This document shows, in pieces, positions 15,203 to 23,447 of a stretch of 25,913 nt of DNA; positions within the stretch are counted from its first letter, which is position 1, and every line of letters begins with the position of its first letter. Position numbers and translations under genes: made by a program. Source of the stretch: a virus; IMG/VR virus record IMGVR_UViG_3300044618_000958, positions 1-25,913 of that record; one strand, written 5' to 3'. The notes beneath the pieces were generated by a model. The model made no database searches. It was not told the origin of the DNA and worked only from the letters and a program-made list of their open reading frames with translations.

Positions 15203-15730
15203 CTATCTTCTAGATAATATCAGAATGCCTGTGAGTGCAGCTGTTGAACCAAACAGCCATTTTCTATGTTTCTTTAATTTTGTTACATCTTTCTCTAGCT
15301 TAGCAATCTTTATAGAATCTAAGACCATTACCTGAGCTTGACTATCCATGATTATGCTATCTGTATAAATAATGTCTCTAAGATCTTTAATATAAATACT
15401 ATCTTTTGAAATGATTGAATCACATGTGCTTACAACCATAGGTAGAATGCTATCACAAGGAATAGAGTCATGTTGGATTATAGTTTTAATCTTAGTTCTC
15501 CACTTGGTTATGTACTCTAGTCTTACAGAGTCATTACTATTAGCTACAAGCTTTAAGCTATCGGCTATTCTATTTTGATTTCTTATAGTTGTTTTTAGAC
15601 TGTCTTTAAGATGATCAGTTTCTACAGCTTTAGTATCATCACACTGCCTGGTTAGTAATCCAAACATTATAACAACAGCAGCTATAAGGCTTACCTTAAT
15701 CCAGTCAAAAGAATATTTTTTTTCTGTCAT
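15203..15730 (-). CDS. membrane-anchored coiled-coil protein of the lysis cassette
   Basis: 175 aa. N-terminal membrane segment (about 12-27, VSLIAAVVIMFGLLT), a long periplasmic-type helical region with repeated DSI motifs (DSIPCDSIL, CDSIISKDSIY, YTDSIIMDS), and a second hydrophobic segment at the end (WLFGSTAALTGILIL). Anchors at both ends joined by a coiled coil suggest an envelope-spanning or lysis-timing protein. The start overlaps the holin stop by 1 nt. Could be a spanin-like factor or a holin partner; uncertain. Confidence 0.65.
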   Translation of the reverse strand: MTEKKYSFDWIKVSLIAAVVIMFGLLTRQCDDTKAVETDHLKDSLKTTIRNQNRIADSLKLVANSNDSVRLEYITKWRTKIKTIIQHDSIPCDSILPMVVSTCDSIISKDSIYIKDLRDIIYTDSIIMDSQAQVMVLDSIKIAKLEKDVTKLKKHRKWLFGSTAALTGILILSRR

Positions 15731-16104
15731 TACTTCTTAAGCATTTTAATAAAGAGCCTGAACATACTTTGTCCAGTTATTTTTTCTATATTTTCATCTA
15801 TACTAAGTAACTCACTATAAACAATATAGCCAGCTATAATCTTGGTGGCAGGAACGTCTGGAAAAAACTGTCTTTGTATAACATGTGATACTAGTACAGC
15901 TACACCATATATTATAAACTTAGGAAATATAGTTCTGAATTTTCTTGATGTTATAGGCTCACCTTGTTTATAAGCAGCAGTCATTGCAGCTATGGTATCC
16001 ATAGTAACAAAGAATCCTACTAATAATAGTATACTATAAACTGGTTGAAAATAAACTACAAGTGATCCTAGTAATGCTAATAAGTGTTGCTTAATTGTTC
16101 CCAC
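15730..16104 (-). CDS. phage holin (Phage_holin_4 type)
   Basis: 124 aa with three or four hydrophobic helices. The family pattern is clear: TMDTIAAMTAAYKQGEPITS after the second helix, then RKFRTIFPKFIIYGVAVLVS, and an amphipathic C-terminus ending in MLKK. Such proteins make the inner-membrane hole that releases endolysin. The gene lies between other lysis-cassette genes, with 1-nt and 14-nt overlaps. Confidence 0.75.
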   Translation of the reverse strand: MGTIKQHLLALLGSLVVYFQPVYSILLLVGFFVTMDTIAAMTAAYKQGEPITSRKFRTIFPKFIIYGVAVLVSHVIQRQFFPDVPATKIIAGYIVYSELLSIDENIEKITGQSMFRLFIKMLKK

Positions 16105-16345
16105 TTTCTTCTGTATTGTGCTTTTTATTAATCCACTTATCTACAGAGGCTATACCAAAACAAGCTATTGTTATAACTTGGAATGAGTTGAAGATAAACT
16201 CATTAACCAGTAAAGGTCTATTAACTATTCCTGTGCCTATATCTACAAAGGCAAAAAGGATCATTACTATAAAGGCTATAAAGCCTACTACTGCTTTTTC
16301 ATTGATGCTGTTGTTGTCATCAAACATTGTCCAAAACTTTTTCAT
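16091..16345 (-). CDS. 84-aa two-helix membrane protein
   Basis: Two membrane segments (about 19-38, AVVGFIAFIVMILFAFVDI, and about 50-68, NSFQVITIACFGIASVD) with short charged ends. Topology and size resemble small holins or antiholins, and the gene overlaps both the lipoprotein gene (4 nt) and the holin gene (14 nt). Similar two-helix proteins accompany holins in many Bacteroidota phages, from memory. Role as second holin or antiholin is inferred. Confidence 0.6.
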   Translation of the reverse strand: MKKFWTMFDDNNSINEKAVVGFIAFIVMILFAFVDIGTGIVNRPLLVNEFIFNSFQVITIACFGIASVDKWINKKHNTEESGNN

Positions 16346-16704
16346 TGTGCTGTGTCTTTTTTAATTGTTGATATTACTTTTTGTAAAAATGTTCTTTTTT
16401 TCTTTTTTACTTCACTAGTTGTATCTGCTAATACAGCTTTAACTTCTTCAAGCTCAGCCTTAGTTTCTACAAGTTCTTTTTTAAGACTTGTGTTTTCTTT
16501 CTTCATTGCTTTAATCTCTGTTACTTTTTTCTCAACATGTTCTGTGCTTATTAAAAGAGTAGAGATTTTTTCTGAAATTGAGTCTATTCTAGTTGTGTCA
16601 AGTAAAACAACTGTATCCATTACAAAAGCTTCTTCTACTTTTGGAGCAGAATTATCTTGACAAGAAGAGAGTATGACCAAACTGATGATTATTAACTTTT
16701 TCAT
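16342..16704 (-). CDS. lipoprotein with coiled coil, candidate outer-membrane spanin
   Basis: 120 aa. A short signal peptide with lipobox (MKKLIIISLVILSSC, Cys at 15) is followed by Gln-Asp at +2/+3. A continuous coiled coil spans about residues 45-98 (VEKKVTEIKAMKKENTS...), and the end is basic (KKKKRTFLQKV). The adjacent upstream gene codes for an inner-membrane coiled-coil protein and overlaps by 4 nt. Together they fit a two-component spanin (o-spanin here) that fuses inner and outer membranes at lysis. Confidence 0.65.
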   Translation of the reverse strand: MKKLIIISLVILSSCQDNSAPKVEEAFVMDTVVLLDTTRIDSISEKISTLLISTEHVEKKVTEIKAMKKENTSLKKELVETKAELEEVKAVLADTTSEVKKKKRTFLQKVISTIKKDTAQ

Positions 16705-16982
16705 TTTATCTGATTTATTTCATTTAACACTTCTAATCTAGCTACTGAAATAGCCATAACACTATCAGCTCTTCTAAGTCTTTCTGTTTTCTGATCAAGC
16801 TTTTTTTCTAGAGCTTCTACTTTAACACCACAGTCAGTATACTGAGCTTTGTACTCTTTTGTTTGAGCTTGGTAGCTAGCTTTGTTGTCATAGTAAAGGT
16901 AGCCTACTGCTAATAATACTATGAATAAAAGACCTTTAACTGGGTCTTTAGAAAAGTCTTTGAAAGATATAGGTAGTTTCAT
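16701..16982 (-). CDS. inner-membrane coiled-coil protein, candidate i-spanin
   Basis: 93 aa. Short N-terminal cytoplasmic part, one membrane helix (about 15-27, VKGLLFIVLLAVGYLYY), then a periplasmic coiled coil (VEALEKKLDQKTERLRRADS). This N-in/C-out layout with coiled coil is the Rz/i-spanin plan. It sits directly after the endolysin gene (1 nt gap) and before the lipoprotein gene (4-nt overlap). Confidence 0.6.
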   Translation of the reverse strand: MKLPISFKDFSKDPVKGLLFIVLLAVGYLYYDNKASYQAQTKEYKAQYTDCGVKVEALEKKLDQKTERLRRADSVMAISVARLEVLNEINQIK

Positions 16983-16983
16983 A

Positions 16984-17529
16984 TTAGAATTCTTTTAATA
17001 AAGTGTATGTAAAAAACTTTTGCTTACTAGACTCAGCAGCAAACAATATTTTAGCAAAGTCTGCTGGATTGTTAAGTACTTGACAACCGGCTGACCACTT
17101 GTCTATAAGCTTAGAAGTAAACTTCTCATTAGCTCTGTGGATGTTTATACCAAACAAGCCTTTGTCTATAGTAGCTGTTTCTTCTGCTTTGTCATCTAAG
17201 TTTTTGTCACGGAATACTTCTACCGGTTTAACTTGGCAAAAAGCTTTGTACTTTCCTTGGTGCATACCTATAGACCAAGTATCTTTATACTGGTTAGCTT
17301 TAAGTAATGCAGCACCTTTTGGGTTAAGCAAGTTCTTTAACCAGTGTGTTCCTGGGTTAGTAGTGCATGTAAACCATTCTACTTTGTCACCATGTACCAT
17401 ACCAAACAAGTCATCAAACTGGTTAGGTAAGTTAGCTGTAGATCTAATGCCTACAAAGTGAAATGGAAGCCACTCATAATTGTGTTTTTGGAATTGAGCT
17501 TTAAGCTCTTCTACTGTATATTTTTTCAT
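16984..17529 (-). CDS. L,D-transpeptidase-like endolysin
   Basis: 181 aa. C-terminal motif: GINIHRA (His131), then WSAGCQV (Cys149), 18 residues apart. This is the His...S-x-G-C arrangement of the YkuD/L,D-transpeptidase-type catalytic site. Upstream are FHFVGIRS, GTHWLKNLLNPKGAALL and HQGKY, conserved-looking in a family widespread in Bacteroidota phages (from memory). Likely cleaves or remodels host peptidoglycan at lysis. No signal peptide, so export depends on the holin. It heads the lysis cassette. Whether it is a peptidase or transpeptidase cannot be read from sequence. Confidence 0.75.
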   Translation of the reverse strand: MKKYTVEELKAQFQKHNYEWLPFHFVGIRSTANLPNQFDDLFGMVHGDKVEWFTCTTNPGTHWLKNLLNPKGAALLKANQYKDTWSIGMHQGKYKAFCQVKPVEVFRDKNLDDKAEETATIDKGLFGINIHRANEKFTSKLIDKWSAGCQVLNNPADFAKILFAAESSKQKFFTYTLLKEF

Positions 17530-17547
17530 AGTTTAAAGTTAATATGT

Positions 17548-18852
17548 TTATCTACTTACTTCTTCCCAGTCCATAGAAGCATATACAAGTTCTGTGTTTG
17601 TACTAGCTGCTACTACTAAGGTTAATTCATAAGGGGTACTTGTAAAACTGTCTCTTTCTAGTTGAAAAGCAAACAAGGCTTCTTTTAAAATATCTAGTGC
17701 TACTGAAGCTAGTGCACTTGATGTAAGGAAACCAGATGCTAAAGTTCTACCTAAAGCAAAACTTGTTCCTGTAATGTTATATTCTACAGCAGATGTTGCT
17801 GAAGCAGGAACCCATGCTCCTCCTGTTGTTGTTCCTGTAGCTACTACTTTCCAGTTGTAAATACCTGATGAAACACCCATTATAGATAAAGCACTTGGTA
17901 TTACTACTGCATCCAAATAACTTGCTCCAAGTTTTATACTTATAACAGGATAATATGTACCAGCAACAGCTAAATTTGTAGGGGCTGTAATAGGTGTTCC
18001 TACAGTTTGTTGTGTACCTTTTAATTCATATCCTCCTTCTGAGATTACAGTAGAGCATACTTGTTTTAGTGTACTAGAAATTGCAGTTGCTCCTGTGTTA
18101 GTTATCTCATATCTCAGAGGAAGAGAAGCAGTTGTAATGTAAGTTGAGGTAATAATATTTGCATGGTTGAATCTGTGGCAAAGTATAAAATTACCATCTA
18201 TTACAAAGCCTAATCTTACAGTACCTTCACCAAGCCACTCAATATCCATAAAGAGAATCTGAGCTTTAGTGATGTCTAATGTAACACCAGATGGGCCGGT
18301 GCCATCCATTTTGTCTACACTCCAGGCTGATTGATTTACAACAGTTTCTGTAACAACTCCTGTAACTAAGCTTCTTTTTACAAAGCTTAAAGTACTATTG
18401 TTTAACTGAATGTATAGTCCATTTTGTGTACCAAAATAACCTACTCTTTGTCTAAGGTTAGTTTGAGCAGGAGCCATTACAAAAGTGTTAAACACTAGTA
18501 AAGACTTACCTGGCTGATAAGAAAATACTTTTGTAGTTTCTCTCAGTACTTGTGAACCACTAGTAGTATTTACATTAAGATTAACTAAACCTTCATTAGC
18601 ACTAAACACAGCGGCACCTCCACTAGCTGTAGAAGTATTCCACAAACCATTGTCTCTGTATCTATGAGATGAATCAAATAGTGTTAAAGGACTAGATACT
18701 CTTAGTCTACCAAAGGCATCGTTAGCCATAGGTCCAACAACTTGATTACTAACAGCATCACTTATATTACCTAATAGTTTTAGACTAGCTAGTTGGTATG
18801 GGTAATTATTACCATAATTATTATTCTTGTCTTTTGTATTACCTATGCTCAT
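17548..18852 (-). CDS. tail fibre / virion-surface protein
   Basis: 434 aa. The N-terminus (MSIGNTKDKNNNYGNNYPYQ, then LASLKLLGNIS) is shared with the protein at 20068-20685 and is probably a virion-attachment module. A large body follows, with DAFGRLRVSSPLTLFDS and SHRYRDNGLW, a domain I have seen in predicted fibre proteins of environmental tailed phages. The C-terminal half is beta-rich (TELVYASMDWEEVSR at the end). No enzyme motif found. Likely a receptor-binding or baseplate protein. Confidence 0.7.
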   Translation of the reverse strand: MSIGNTKDKNNNYGNNYPYQLASLKLLGNISDAVSNQVVGPMANDAFGRLRVSSPLTLFDSSHRYRDNGLWNTSTASGGAAVFSANEGLVNLNVNTTSGSQVLRETTKVFSYQPGKSLLVFNTFVMAPAQTNLRQRVGYFGTQNGLYIQLNNSTLSFVKRSLVTGVVTETVVNQSAWSVDKMDGTGPSGVTLDITKAQILFMDIEWLGEGTVRLGFVIDGNFILCHRFNHANIITSTYITTASLPLRYEITNTGATAISSTLKQVCSTVISEGGYELKGTQQTVGTPITAPTNLAVAGTYYPVISIKLGASYLDAVVIPSALSIMGVSSGIYNWKVVATGTTTGGAWVPASATSAVEYNITGTSFALGRTLASGFLTSSALASVALDILKEALFAFQLERDSFTSTPYELTLVVAASTNTELVYASMDWEEVSR

Positions 18853-18863
18853 AATTATATGTT

Positions 18864-20066
18864 TTAAATTATTGTTACGTTTGCTCCTACACCATTTACA
18901 AATATAGTTCCAAAACCATTTACAGTTACTGGTAAACTATTATCAATACCTAAGGATCCTTGCAGTACAGTGCAATTGTATATTGAACAACCTGGGCCAA
19001 TCTCCTCTATTGTTGGACTGATTCCTGATGTATCTACACCATCAAATACACAATTTGAGATAATAGAATTATCACCTACTTGTTCTATAGAATTGAAAGA
19101 GCTTAGTTTTGCTATTATTACTGTTAAGAAATCGGAAACTAACCTATTAGCAAATCTTGAATTTATAATGGTTAAAGTATTAGGAGTAAATGTTGGACTA
19201 GCATTAAATACAGTAAGAGCTCCAACTACAGCTTCCAATATAGTTATGTTGCCTGCTGTAGATAGGGTTAATTGATTTATTTGTCCATTCTGCATTGAGA
19301 ATGATGATTGTATGCCACCAACATTTGATATTGAAACAACTGATCCAAAAAAGTTTCCTCTTGCCTGGAGTGTTACACCTCCGTTTAAATTTCCATTTGC
19401 TGTAATGATTTGATTAAAGAAAAAAGAAGCCCCAATAATGATAACTGCTCCTGCAGAACTTGTTGAGCCTTGACTTGTAGTTCTTATATCTGCAAATACA
19501 ATAAAATTATTGGTGTTGAGTGCACCAATGGTTGCGGCAGTTCTTACCTCTCCGCCACTACCTGTTGTATTGCTTACATTAGTTATAGAAGTGTTTATAT
19601 TTCCTAACTGGACATTATTAAGGTTCATAGACACAGATCCTGAACTTCCTGTAGGACCTGTTGCATTAGTACTTATTGTTCCAATTCTTACATCTGTTAT
19701 AATAACACCTGCAGTAGTTTGACCCACATTAAATCCATTACCTGTTGCATTTGTAGCAATAATATTTCCAAGAACAGAACACTGAATGTTTATCCCTTTT
19801 ATTAAGACAAACCGGTTATAGTTTGCTGTAAGTGTAAGATTACCTACTGTTGCTGCGGTAGTATTTCCAACTAGTATGACAACGGTATTTGTTCCACCTA
19901 AAGATACTTGTAAAGCATTAGCTGCATCATAAGCTGTTTGAAAAGTAGTATACACATTACTTGGAGTACCTCCCATTCTAACAGCATCTGAAGAATCTCG
20001 TACTAAGTATACATATCTTACTATTGGTAAACTAGTTCCTGTACCACCTTGTATTAAAGTCCCCAT
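18864..20066 (-). CDS. tail spike-like protein with beta-helix
   Basis: 400 aa, rich in Thr, Asn, Gly, Ser, Val and Ile, with repeating short strands typical of a right-handed beta-helix (for example VIITDVRIGTIST, VNMNL-type rungs). The N-terminus (about 1-80) has FQTAYDAANALQ, a motif that in pectin-lyase-like spikes marks the start of the helix (compare FQTIDNAVANA in the spike at 20900-22405). Likely binds or degrades a surface polysaccharide; catalytic residues not visible. Confidence 0.65.
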   Translation of the reverse strand: MGTLIQGGTGTSLPIVRYVYLVRDSSDAVRMGGTPSNVYTTFQTAYDAANALQVSLGGTNTVVILVGNTTAATVGNLTLTANYNRFVLIKGINIQCSVLGNIIATNATGNGFNVGQTTAGVIITDVRIGTISTNATGPTGSSGSVSMNLNNVQLGNINTSITNVSNTTGSGGEVRTAATIGALNTNNFIVFADIRTTSQGSTSSAGAVIIIGASFFFNQIITANGNLNGGVTLQARGNFFGSVVSISNVGGIQSSFSMQNGQINQLTLSTAGNITILEAVVGALTVFNASPTFTPNTLTIINSRFANRLVSDFLTVIIAKLSSFNSIEQVGDNSIISNCVFDGVDTSGISPTIEEIGPGCSIYNCTVLQGSLGIDNSLPVTVNGFGTIFVNGVGANVTII

Positions 20067-20067
20067 G

Positions 20068-20685
20068 TTATACTATAGTTATAATTAATAAATCAGTACC
20101 TGTACCATCATAAGTAATAGCTCCTAGAGTATCTTTAAGAGATGCTGCATCAAAGTTTACTGTTTCTCCCGGAAGAAGGTTTGCCCCTAGTACTACACCA
20201 TTAGCTGAACCAGCATTTCTGATAGATACAGATCTTTTACCTGCAGTAACAGTTCCACTAGCAGATGTTCTAAACATTGCTGGAGTTCTTGCTGTAGGAG
20301 TATTTATTGATGTAACTTGTAACAATATGTCATTAAGAACATACTGTGGGTTTACATATACTAATGGACCTACCGGAATTACAACAGCTCCATTAGCATC
20401 ATAATAAGTAATTGTAAAGCCTATACCATTCCACACACTTACTTCAGAATAAGTTGGACAGTTTGTAGGACAGCCTACTCCACCTTGATCAATAACTAAG
20501 TTATTGAAGAAAAGAGATCCCCCTTGTATAGCAGCTAGCACTTGTTGTAAAGTAGCTTCAGTAGCTGCTGTAGGGCAGCATCCACTACTACTAGAAGATA
20601 TCTGTCCTAACAATTCAAGGACAGCTCTCTGATAAGGAAAGTTATTACCTTTATTACCTTGGTCTTTTAAGTTTCCTACACTCAT
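20068..20685 (-). CDS. virion protein sharing the fibre N-terminal anchor
   Basis: 205 aa. It opens MSVGNLKDQGNKGNNFPYQ then RAVLELLGQIS, clearly homologous to the start of the 17548-18852 fibre. A short linker (SSSSSGCC) and helix (ATEATLQQVLAAIQ) follow. The rest is beta-rich, ending VNFDAASLKDTLGAITYDG and TDLLIITIV. It is compact compared with its partner, so it may be a shorter fibre or adaptor. Adjacent genes lie 1-2 nt away. Confidence 0.65.
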   Translation of the reverse strand: MSVGNLKDQGNKGNNFPYQRAVLELLGQISSSSSGCCPTAATEATLQQVLAAIQGGSLFFNNLVIDQGGVGCPTNCPTYSEVSVWNGIGFTITYYDANGAVVIPVGPLVYVNPQYVLNDILLQVTSINTPTARTPAMFRTSASGTVTAGKRSVSIRNAGSANGVVLGANLLPGETVNFDAASLKDTLGAITYDGTGTDLLIITIV

Positions 20686-20687
20686 GA

Positions 20688-20882
20688 TTACTTGCTGTTT
20701 ATAAGATTAACAAATGCAGCCACTATTGCTTTTTCTCCAGAAGAAAAAGATTCAGTGTCTACAACTTTAGTAGATACCCCAGTCTTGCTAGCCTCTGCAT
20801 TAAAGTTTGTATTAGTAAGGCTAAAATTTGTACTGTTTGTGCCTTCTGCTTTTATTTCTAATGTATTGATTGATATTTTCAT
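20688..20882 (-). CDS. 64-aa hypothetical protein in the fibre cluster
   Basis: Small protein with Ser/Thr/Asn-rich middle and a helical end (GEKAIVAAFVNLINSK). No cysteines, membrane segment or known motif. It lies between two fibre genes, 2 nt and 17 nt from its neighbours. It might be a fibre assembly factor or small structural piece; position is the only hint. Confidence 0.55.
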   Translation of the reverse strand: MKISINTLEIKAEGTNSTNFSLTNTNFNAEASKTGVSTKVVDTESFSSGEKAIVAAFVNLINSK

Positions 20883-20899
20883 TGTTTTATTTTTAAATG

Positions 20900-22405
20900 T
20901 TAAAATCCTATGTCTGTCATGTTTGTATTGGTAAGCTCACCTATTGATTGATCTGGTGAACCTGTACCCAAACTATTACCTATAGTAGCATCCATTGCTA
21001 CATTATCATATAATGAATAAACTTCTGCTAGTAATGTTGTTGATGCTGTAGCTGAAAATGTATTAGCAAGATCTACTATAAACTTGGCATTAAATATTCT
21101 TAGTGTACAAGCCGCTTGTAGATTAAGGATTATATTTAGAAGACCTCCTGCATTAACTAGCTTACAGTTATTAATATCTATTTGTGGAGTTAATGCAGTT
21201 ACTGCAGGTACAACAAGAATTTGATTACCTATACTTCTAGTATCAGCATACAGTTTTAATTTGCCATCTCTTATATAATAGCAAGAAGCAAAATCTGATC
21301 TATAATCATTAGAATCATGGATAATATTACCTTTGATTATAGCTTGTGATGCAGCACCTCTTGAAACATAAACACTTACACCTATAAGATTCATTGTAGC
21401 ATCTATCTCTACAAAACTTTGTGAAGTATCATGAGAAACAATAGCTGTTGGAGCACTTATATCTCTGTATATTCCAGCATTGTTTTCTGCAAAGTAATTA
21501 CCTGTTACAAAGTATTTATTTTCAGGTGCACCATAGTCTAACTTTATAAGAGAGTGACCATTCTTTGAACTAATGTTAGTACTACCAAAGTTAAATCTAG
21601 ATGTTGTATTAAATCCTGTAACAGCACCAGCACCAAGATTAGTAAACCAAAAATCTCCCATAGTAAATGGAGGAGCAGCAACAACCGGTCTTTCTAAGGT
21701 TGTTACATCAACATTTACATTATAGTTTAATGCTATAAAAGCAAAGAATACACCTTGTATATCTAAGTAATTTGCTTTTAATGTAAAGTAACATGCTTGA
21801 CTATAGTCTTGATGATCTAGATAAAAAGGTACATCTTCAAATGCATACAACGCATTACACTCTATGTTTATATTAGCAAGCACACAAGGTGTTGTATTAA
21901 AGGCTGCACCAGATACAATATATATATCAGCATTACCTTTAATAGTAAGAGCTGTAAAAATTGATCCTGTTTGCGGTCCTCTAAATTGTAATGTACAATT
22001 CCATGCATAAATAGTCAGCTCTTTATCTAGAAGATTGTTTAGAACAAAATAAACTCCACCAGGCATTAACCAAAGAGTATCTCCGGTATTAGCATTAGCT
22101 ACAGCATTATCAATAGTCTGAAAAGGTTTGTTAAAGTCATAGTTGCCAGCAGCTGCTGCTGAAGCATCATCACCAAAAACTGAATCTACTACTATTATGT
22201 TCTTATTACTATTACTAACACTGTTTCCAGCAATCTCACTAATAGGAATAGCATAATTCTTATAGCTTGTACCATCTCCTTTAGATTTATTGGTGCCGTT
22301 TTGGTATACACCAACTACAATATAATCATTAGTAGGATCTAATAAGTCTGTTCTTTTTACTACTCTTTTCTGAGCTATTAGAGATTCAATTGTTGTGTCT
22401 TCCAT
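20900..22405 (-). CDS. tail spike with pectate-lyase-like beta-helix
   Basis: 501 aa. The N-terminal module (about 1-60: LIAQKRVVKRTDLLDPTNDY, IVVGVYQNG, YAIPISEIAG) matches the start of the protein at 22407-23003. A beta-helix follows, beginning with IIVVDSVFGDDASAAAAGNY and FQTIDNAVANANTGDTLWLM (the D-G-x-x...F-x-T-I-x-x-A type entrance of phage spikes), with repeated short rungs to about residue 430. Likely recognises or cleaves a host glycan. Catalytic residues cannot be assigned by eye. Confidence 0.75.
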   Translation of the reverse strand: MEDTTIESLIAQKRVVKRTDLLDPTNDYIVVGVYQNGTNKSKGDGTSYKNYAIPISEIAGNSVSNSNKNIIVVDSVFGDDASAAAAGNYDFNKPFQTIDNAVANANTGDTLWLMPGGVYFVLNNLLDKELTIYAWNCTLQFRGPQTGSIFTALTIKGNADIYIVSGAAFNTTPCVLANINIECNALYAFEDVPFYLDHQDYSQACYFTLKANYLDIQGVFFAFIALNYNVNVDVTTLERPVVAAPPFTMGDFWFTNLGAGAVTGFNTTSRFNFGSTNISSKNGHSLIKLDYGAPENKYFVTGNYFAENNAGIYRDISAPTAIVSHDTSQSFVEIDATMNLIGVSVYVSRGAASQAIIKGNIIHDSNDYRSDFASCYYIRDGKLKLYADTRSIGNQILVVPAVTALTPQIDINNCKLVNAGGLLNIILNLQAACTLRIFNAKFIVDLANTFSATASTTLLAEVYSLYDNVAMDATIGNSLGTGSPDQSIGELTNTNMTDIGF

Positions 22406-22406
22406 G

Positions 22407-23003
22407 TTATATTACATTTAATGTGTTAGCACCATCAATCATCAATACTCTATTAAACACAGTTAATGTAGATACAGTAGGAGTTGTTGGTATGATTTTG
22501 AATTTTACTTTAATTACTTTATTGGCTGGTAAACTATCTACTTGCCAGATTATACTTGTTCTATAGATACCTGTATTATTTGGAGACTCTATCACCTCGG
22601 TAGGAAGTATATCTACTCCATCAATATTTAAAATGAATTCAGCTGAAGATCCTAGATCTGAAAGTTGATAACTAGCTGAAAAATGTATTTGATAATTTCC
22701 AAGTGCTCCCGGTGTTGGTCCACCTAACTCTTGAGTTGTAAGAGTCATAAAAGGTACATCTATATATGTACTTAATAATGTTTGGAATGTTGTGTTTGAA
22801 TTTGCTTTTTGTTTATCTACAAAATTTATTTGTCCAAGAATATCAGAAGCTTTTACTAGATATAAAGGATAGTCAGTCCATTGATACTCCCTGCGTCTAT
22901 TATCATAATGACCAAGAACAAAATAATCCTTGTCTCTATTGATATCTGCTAAGTTAATTATCTGACCTCTTGCTTTTAGAGCATCCCAACTTATTGGATC
23001 CAT
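22407..23003 (-). CDS. tail fibre with anchor module and jelly-roll-like head
   Basis: 198 aa. Residues about 1-55 (LKARGQIINLADINRDKDYF, VLGHYDN, YPLYLVKASDILG) are the same anchor module seen in the spike at 20900-22405. From about residue 65 on (TFQTLLSTYIDVPFMTLTTQ, YQIHFSASYQLS, AEFILNIDGVDI) the sequence fits a TNF/C1q-like jelly-roll fibre tip. First gene of the fibre cluster, 1 nt upstream of the spike. Receptor binding is the likely job. Confidence 0.7.
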   Translation of the reverse strand: MDPISWDALKARGQIINLADINRDKDYFVLGHYDNRRREYQWTDYPLYLVKASDILGQINFVDKQKANSNTTFQTLLSTYIDVPFMTLTTQELGGPTPGALGNYQIHFSASYQLSDLGSSAEFILNIDGVDILPTEVIESPNNTGIYRTSIIWQVDSLPANKVIKVKFKIIPTTPTVSTLTVFNRVLMIDGANTLNVI

Positions 23004-23062
23004 GTTTTATACTTTATAAATAAAGTACTAATATACATATTATTATTATAACAAAATAAAAA

Positions 23063-23088
23063 ATCCTCAAAAATTTCTTAATGAGGAT
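23063..23088 (-). terminator. intrinsic terminator after the GroES gene (minus)
   Basis: Minus-strand RNA: ATCCTCA (23082-23088) pairs with TGAGGAT (23063-23069) around a 12-nt AU-rich loop and is followed by TTTTTTATTTTG. A classical rho-independent terminator. It separates the GroES message from the fibre cluster about 60 nt downstream, so the fibre genes must have their own promoter in 23004-23060, where I find only AT-rich sequence without a full consensus. Confidence 0.7.
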
Positions 23089-23124
23089 CTTTTACTGTTT
23101 TCCCTAAAAACATATCAATAGAAC

Positions 23125-23150
23125 AAGCCTTTAAAGTTAGGCTTTATTTT
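23125..23150 (+). terminator. terminator-like hairpin, plus orientation
   Basis: AAGCCT (23125-23130), 8-nt loop, AGGCTT (23139-23144), then TATTTTTT. It reads as a terminator on the plus strand and ends 1 nt before the GroES stop complement. No plus-strand gene is visible upstream, so it may stop antisense transcription, or act on the minus strand as a plain 3' hairpin. Confidence 0.45.
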
Positions 23151-23417
23151 TTACAATACACAAATAATATCTGGTTCACGCATAATTAAATATTCTTTTT
23201 CTTCCCATTCAAAAATGATTCCTGAGTGCTGACCATATTGAACAAGATCTCCTACTTTAACATCAGCTGAAACTTTCTCTCCTATGGCCATTACTTTTCC
23301 ACGAGTGGAAGGAGGCAGTTCTTTTTTCATGGTAATTAATCCGGAGGCTCTTACCTCTTCTGTCTCTTGATCTGTTGGTGAAATGATCACCCTGTTAGCT
23401 AATGGTTTTACTTTCAT
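23151..23417 (-). CDS. groES: GroES-like co-chaperonin
   Basis: 88 aa, close to the usual 95-100 of Cpn10. Family features: VKPLANRVIISP at the start (compare KPL-x-DRV), a short mobile-loop region with SGLI (about 26-29), GKVMAIGE (about 41-48), VKVGDLVQYGQHSG (compare GD-x-V-x-Y), and EYLIMREPDIICVL at the end (compare YLI-x-x-E-DI-x-A-I). It would act with host GroEL to fold phage proteins such as capsid protein, like T4 gp31. No GroEL gene is in view. Confidence 0.85.
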   Translation of the reverse strand: MKVKPLANRVIISPTDQETEEVRASGLITMKKELPPSTRGKVMAIGEKVSADVKVGDLVQYGQHSGIIFEWEEKEYLIMREPDIICVL

Positions 23418-23447
23418 ATTGTTGGTTTATTTATAGGTGCAAAGATA

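Noticed and set aside
16095-16660. Plus-strand hydrophobic ORFs over the lysis cassette
   Set aside because: Antisense to well-formed holin and spanin-type genes; hydrophobicity follows from complementing Lys/Glu codons.
17548-20066. Diversity-generating retroelement target
   Set aside because: No reverse transcriptase, template repeat or clear variable-repeat pair seen in the window.
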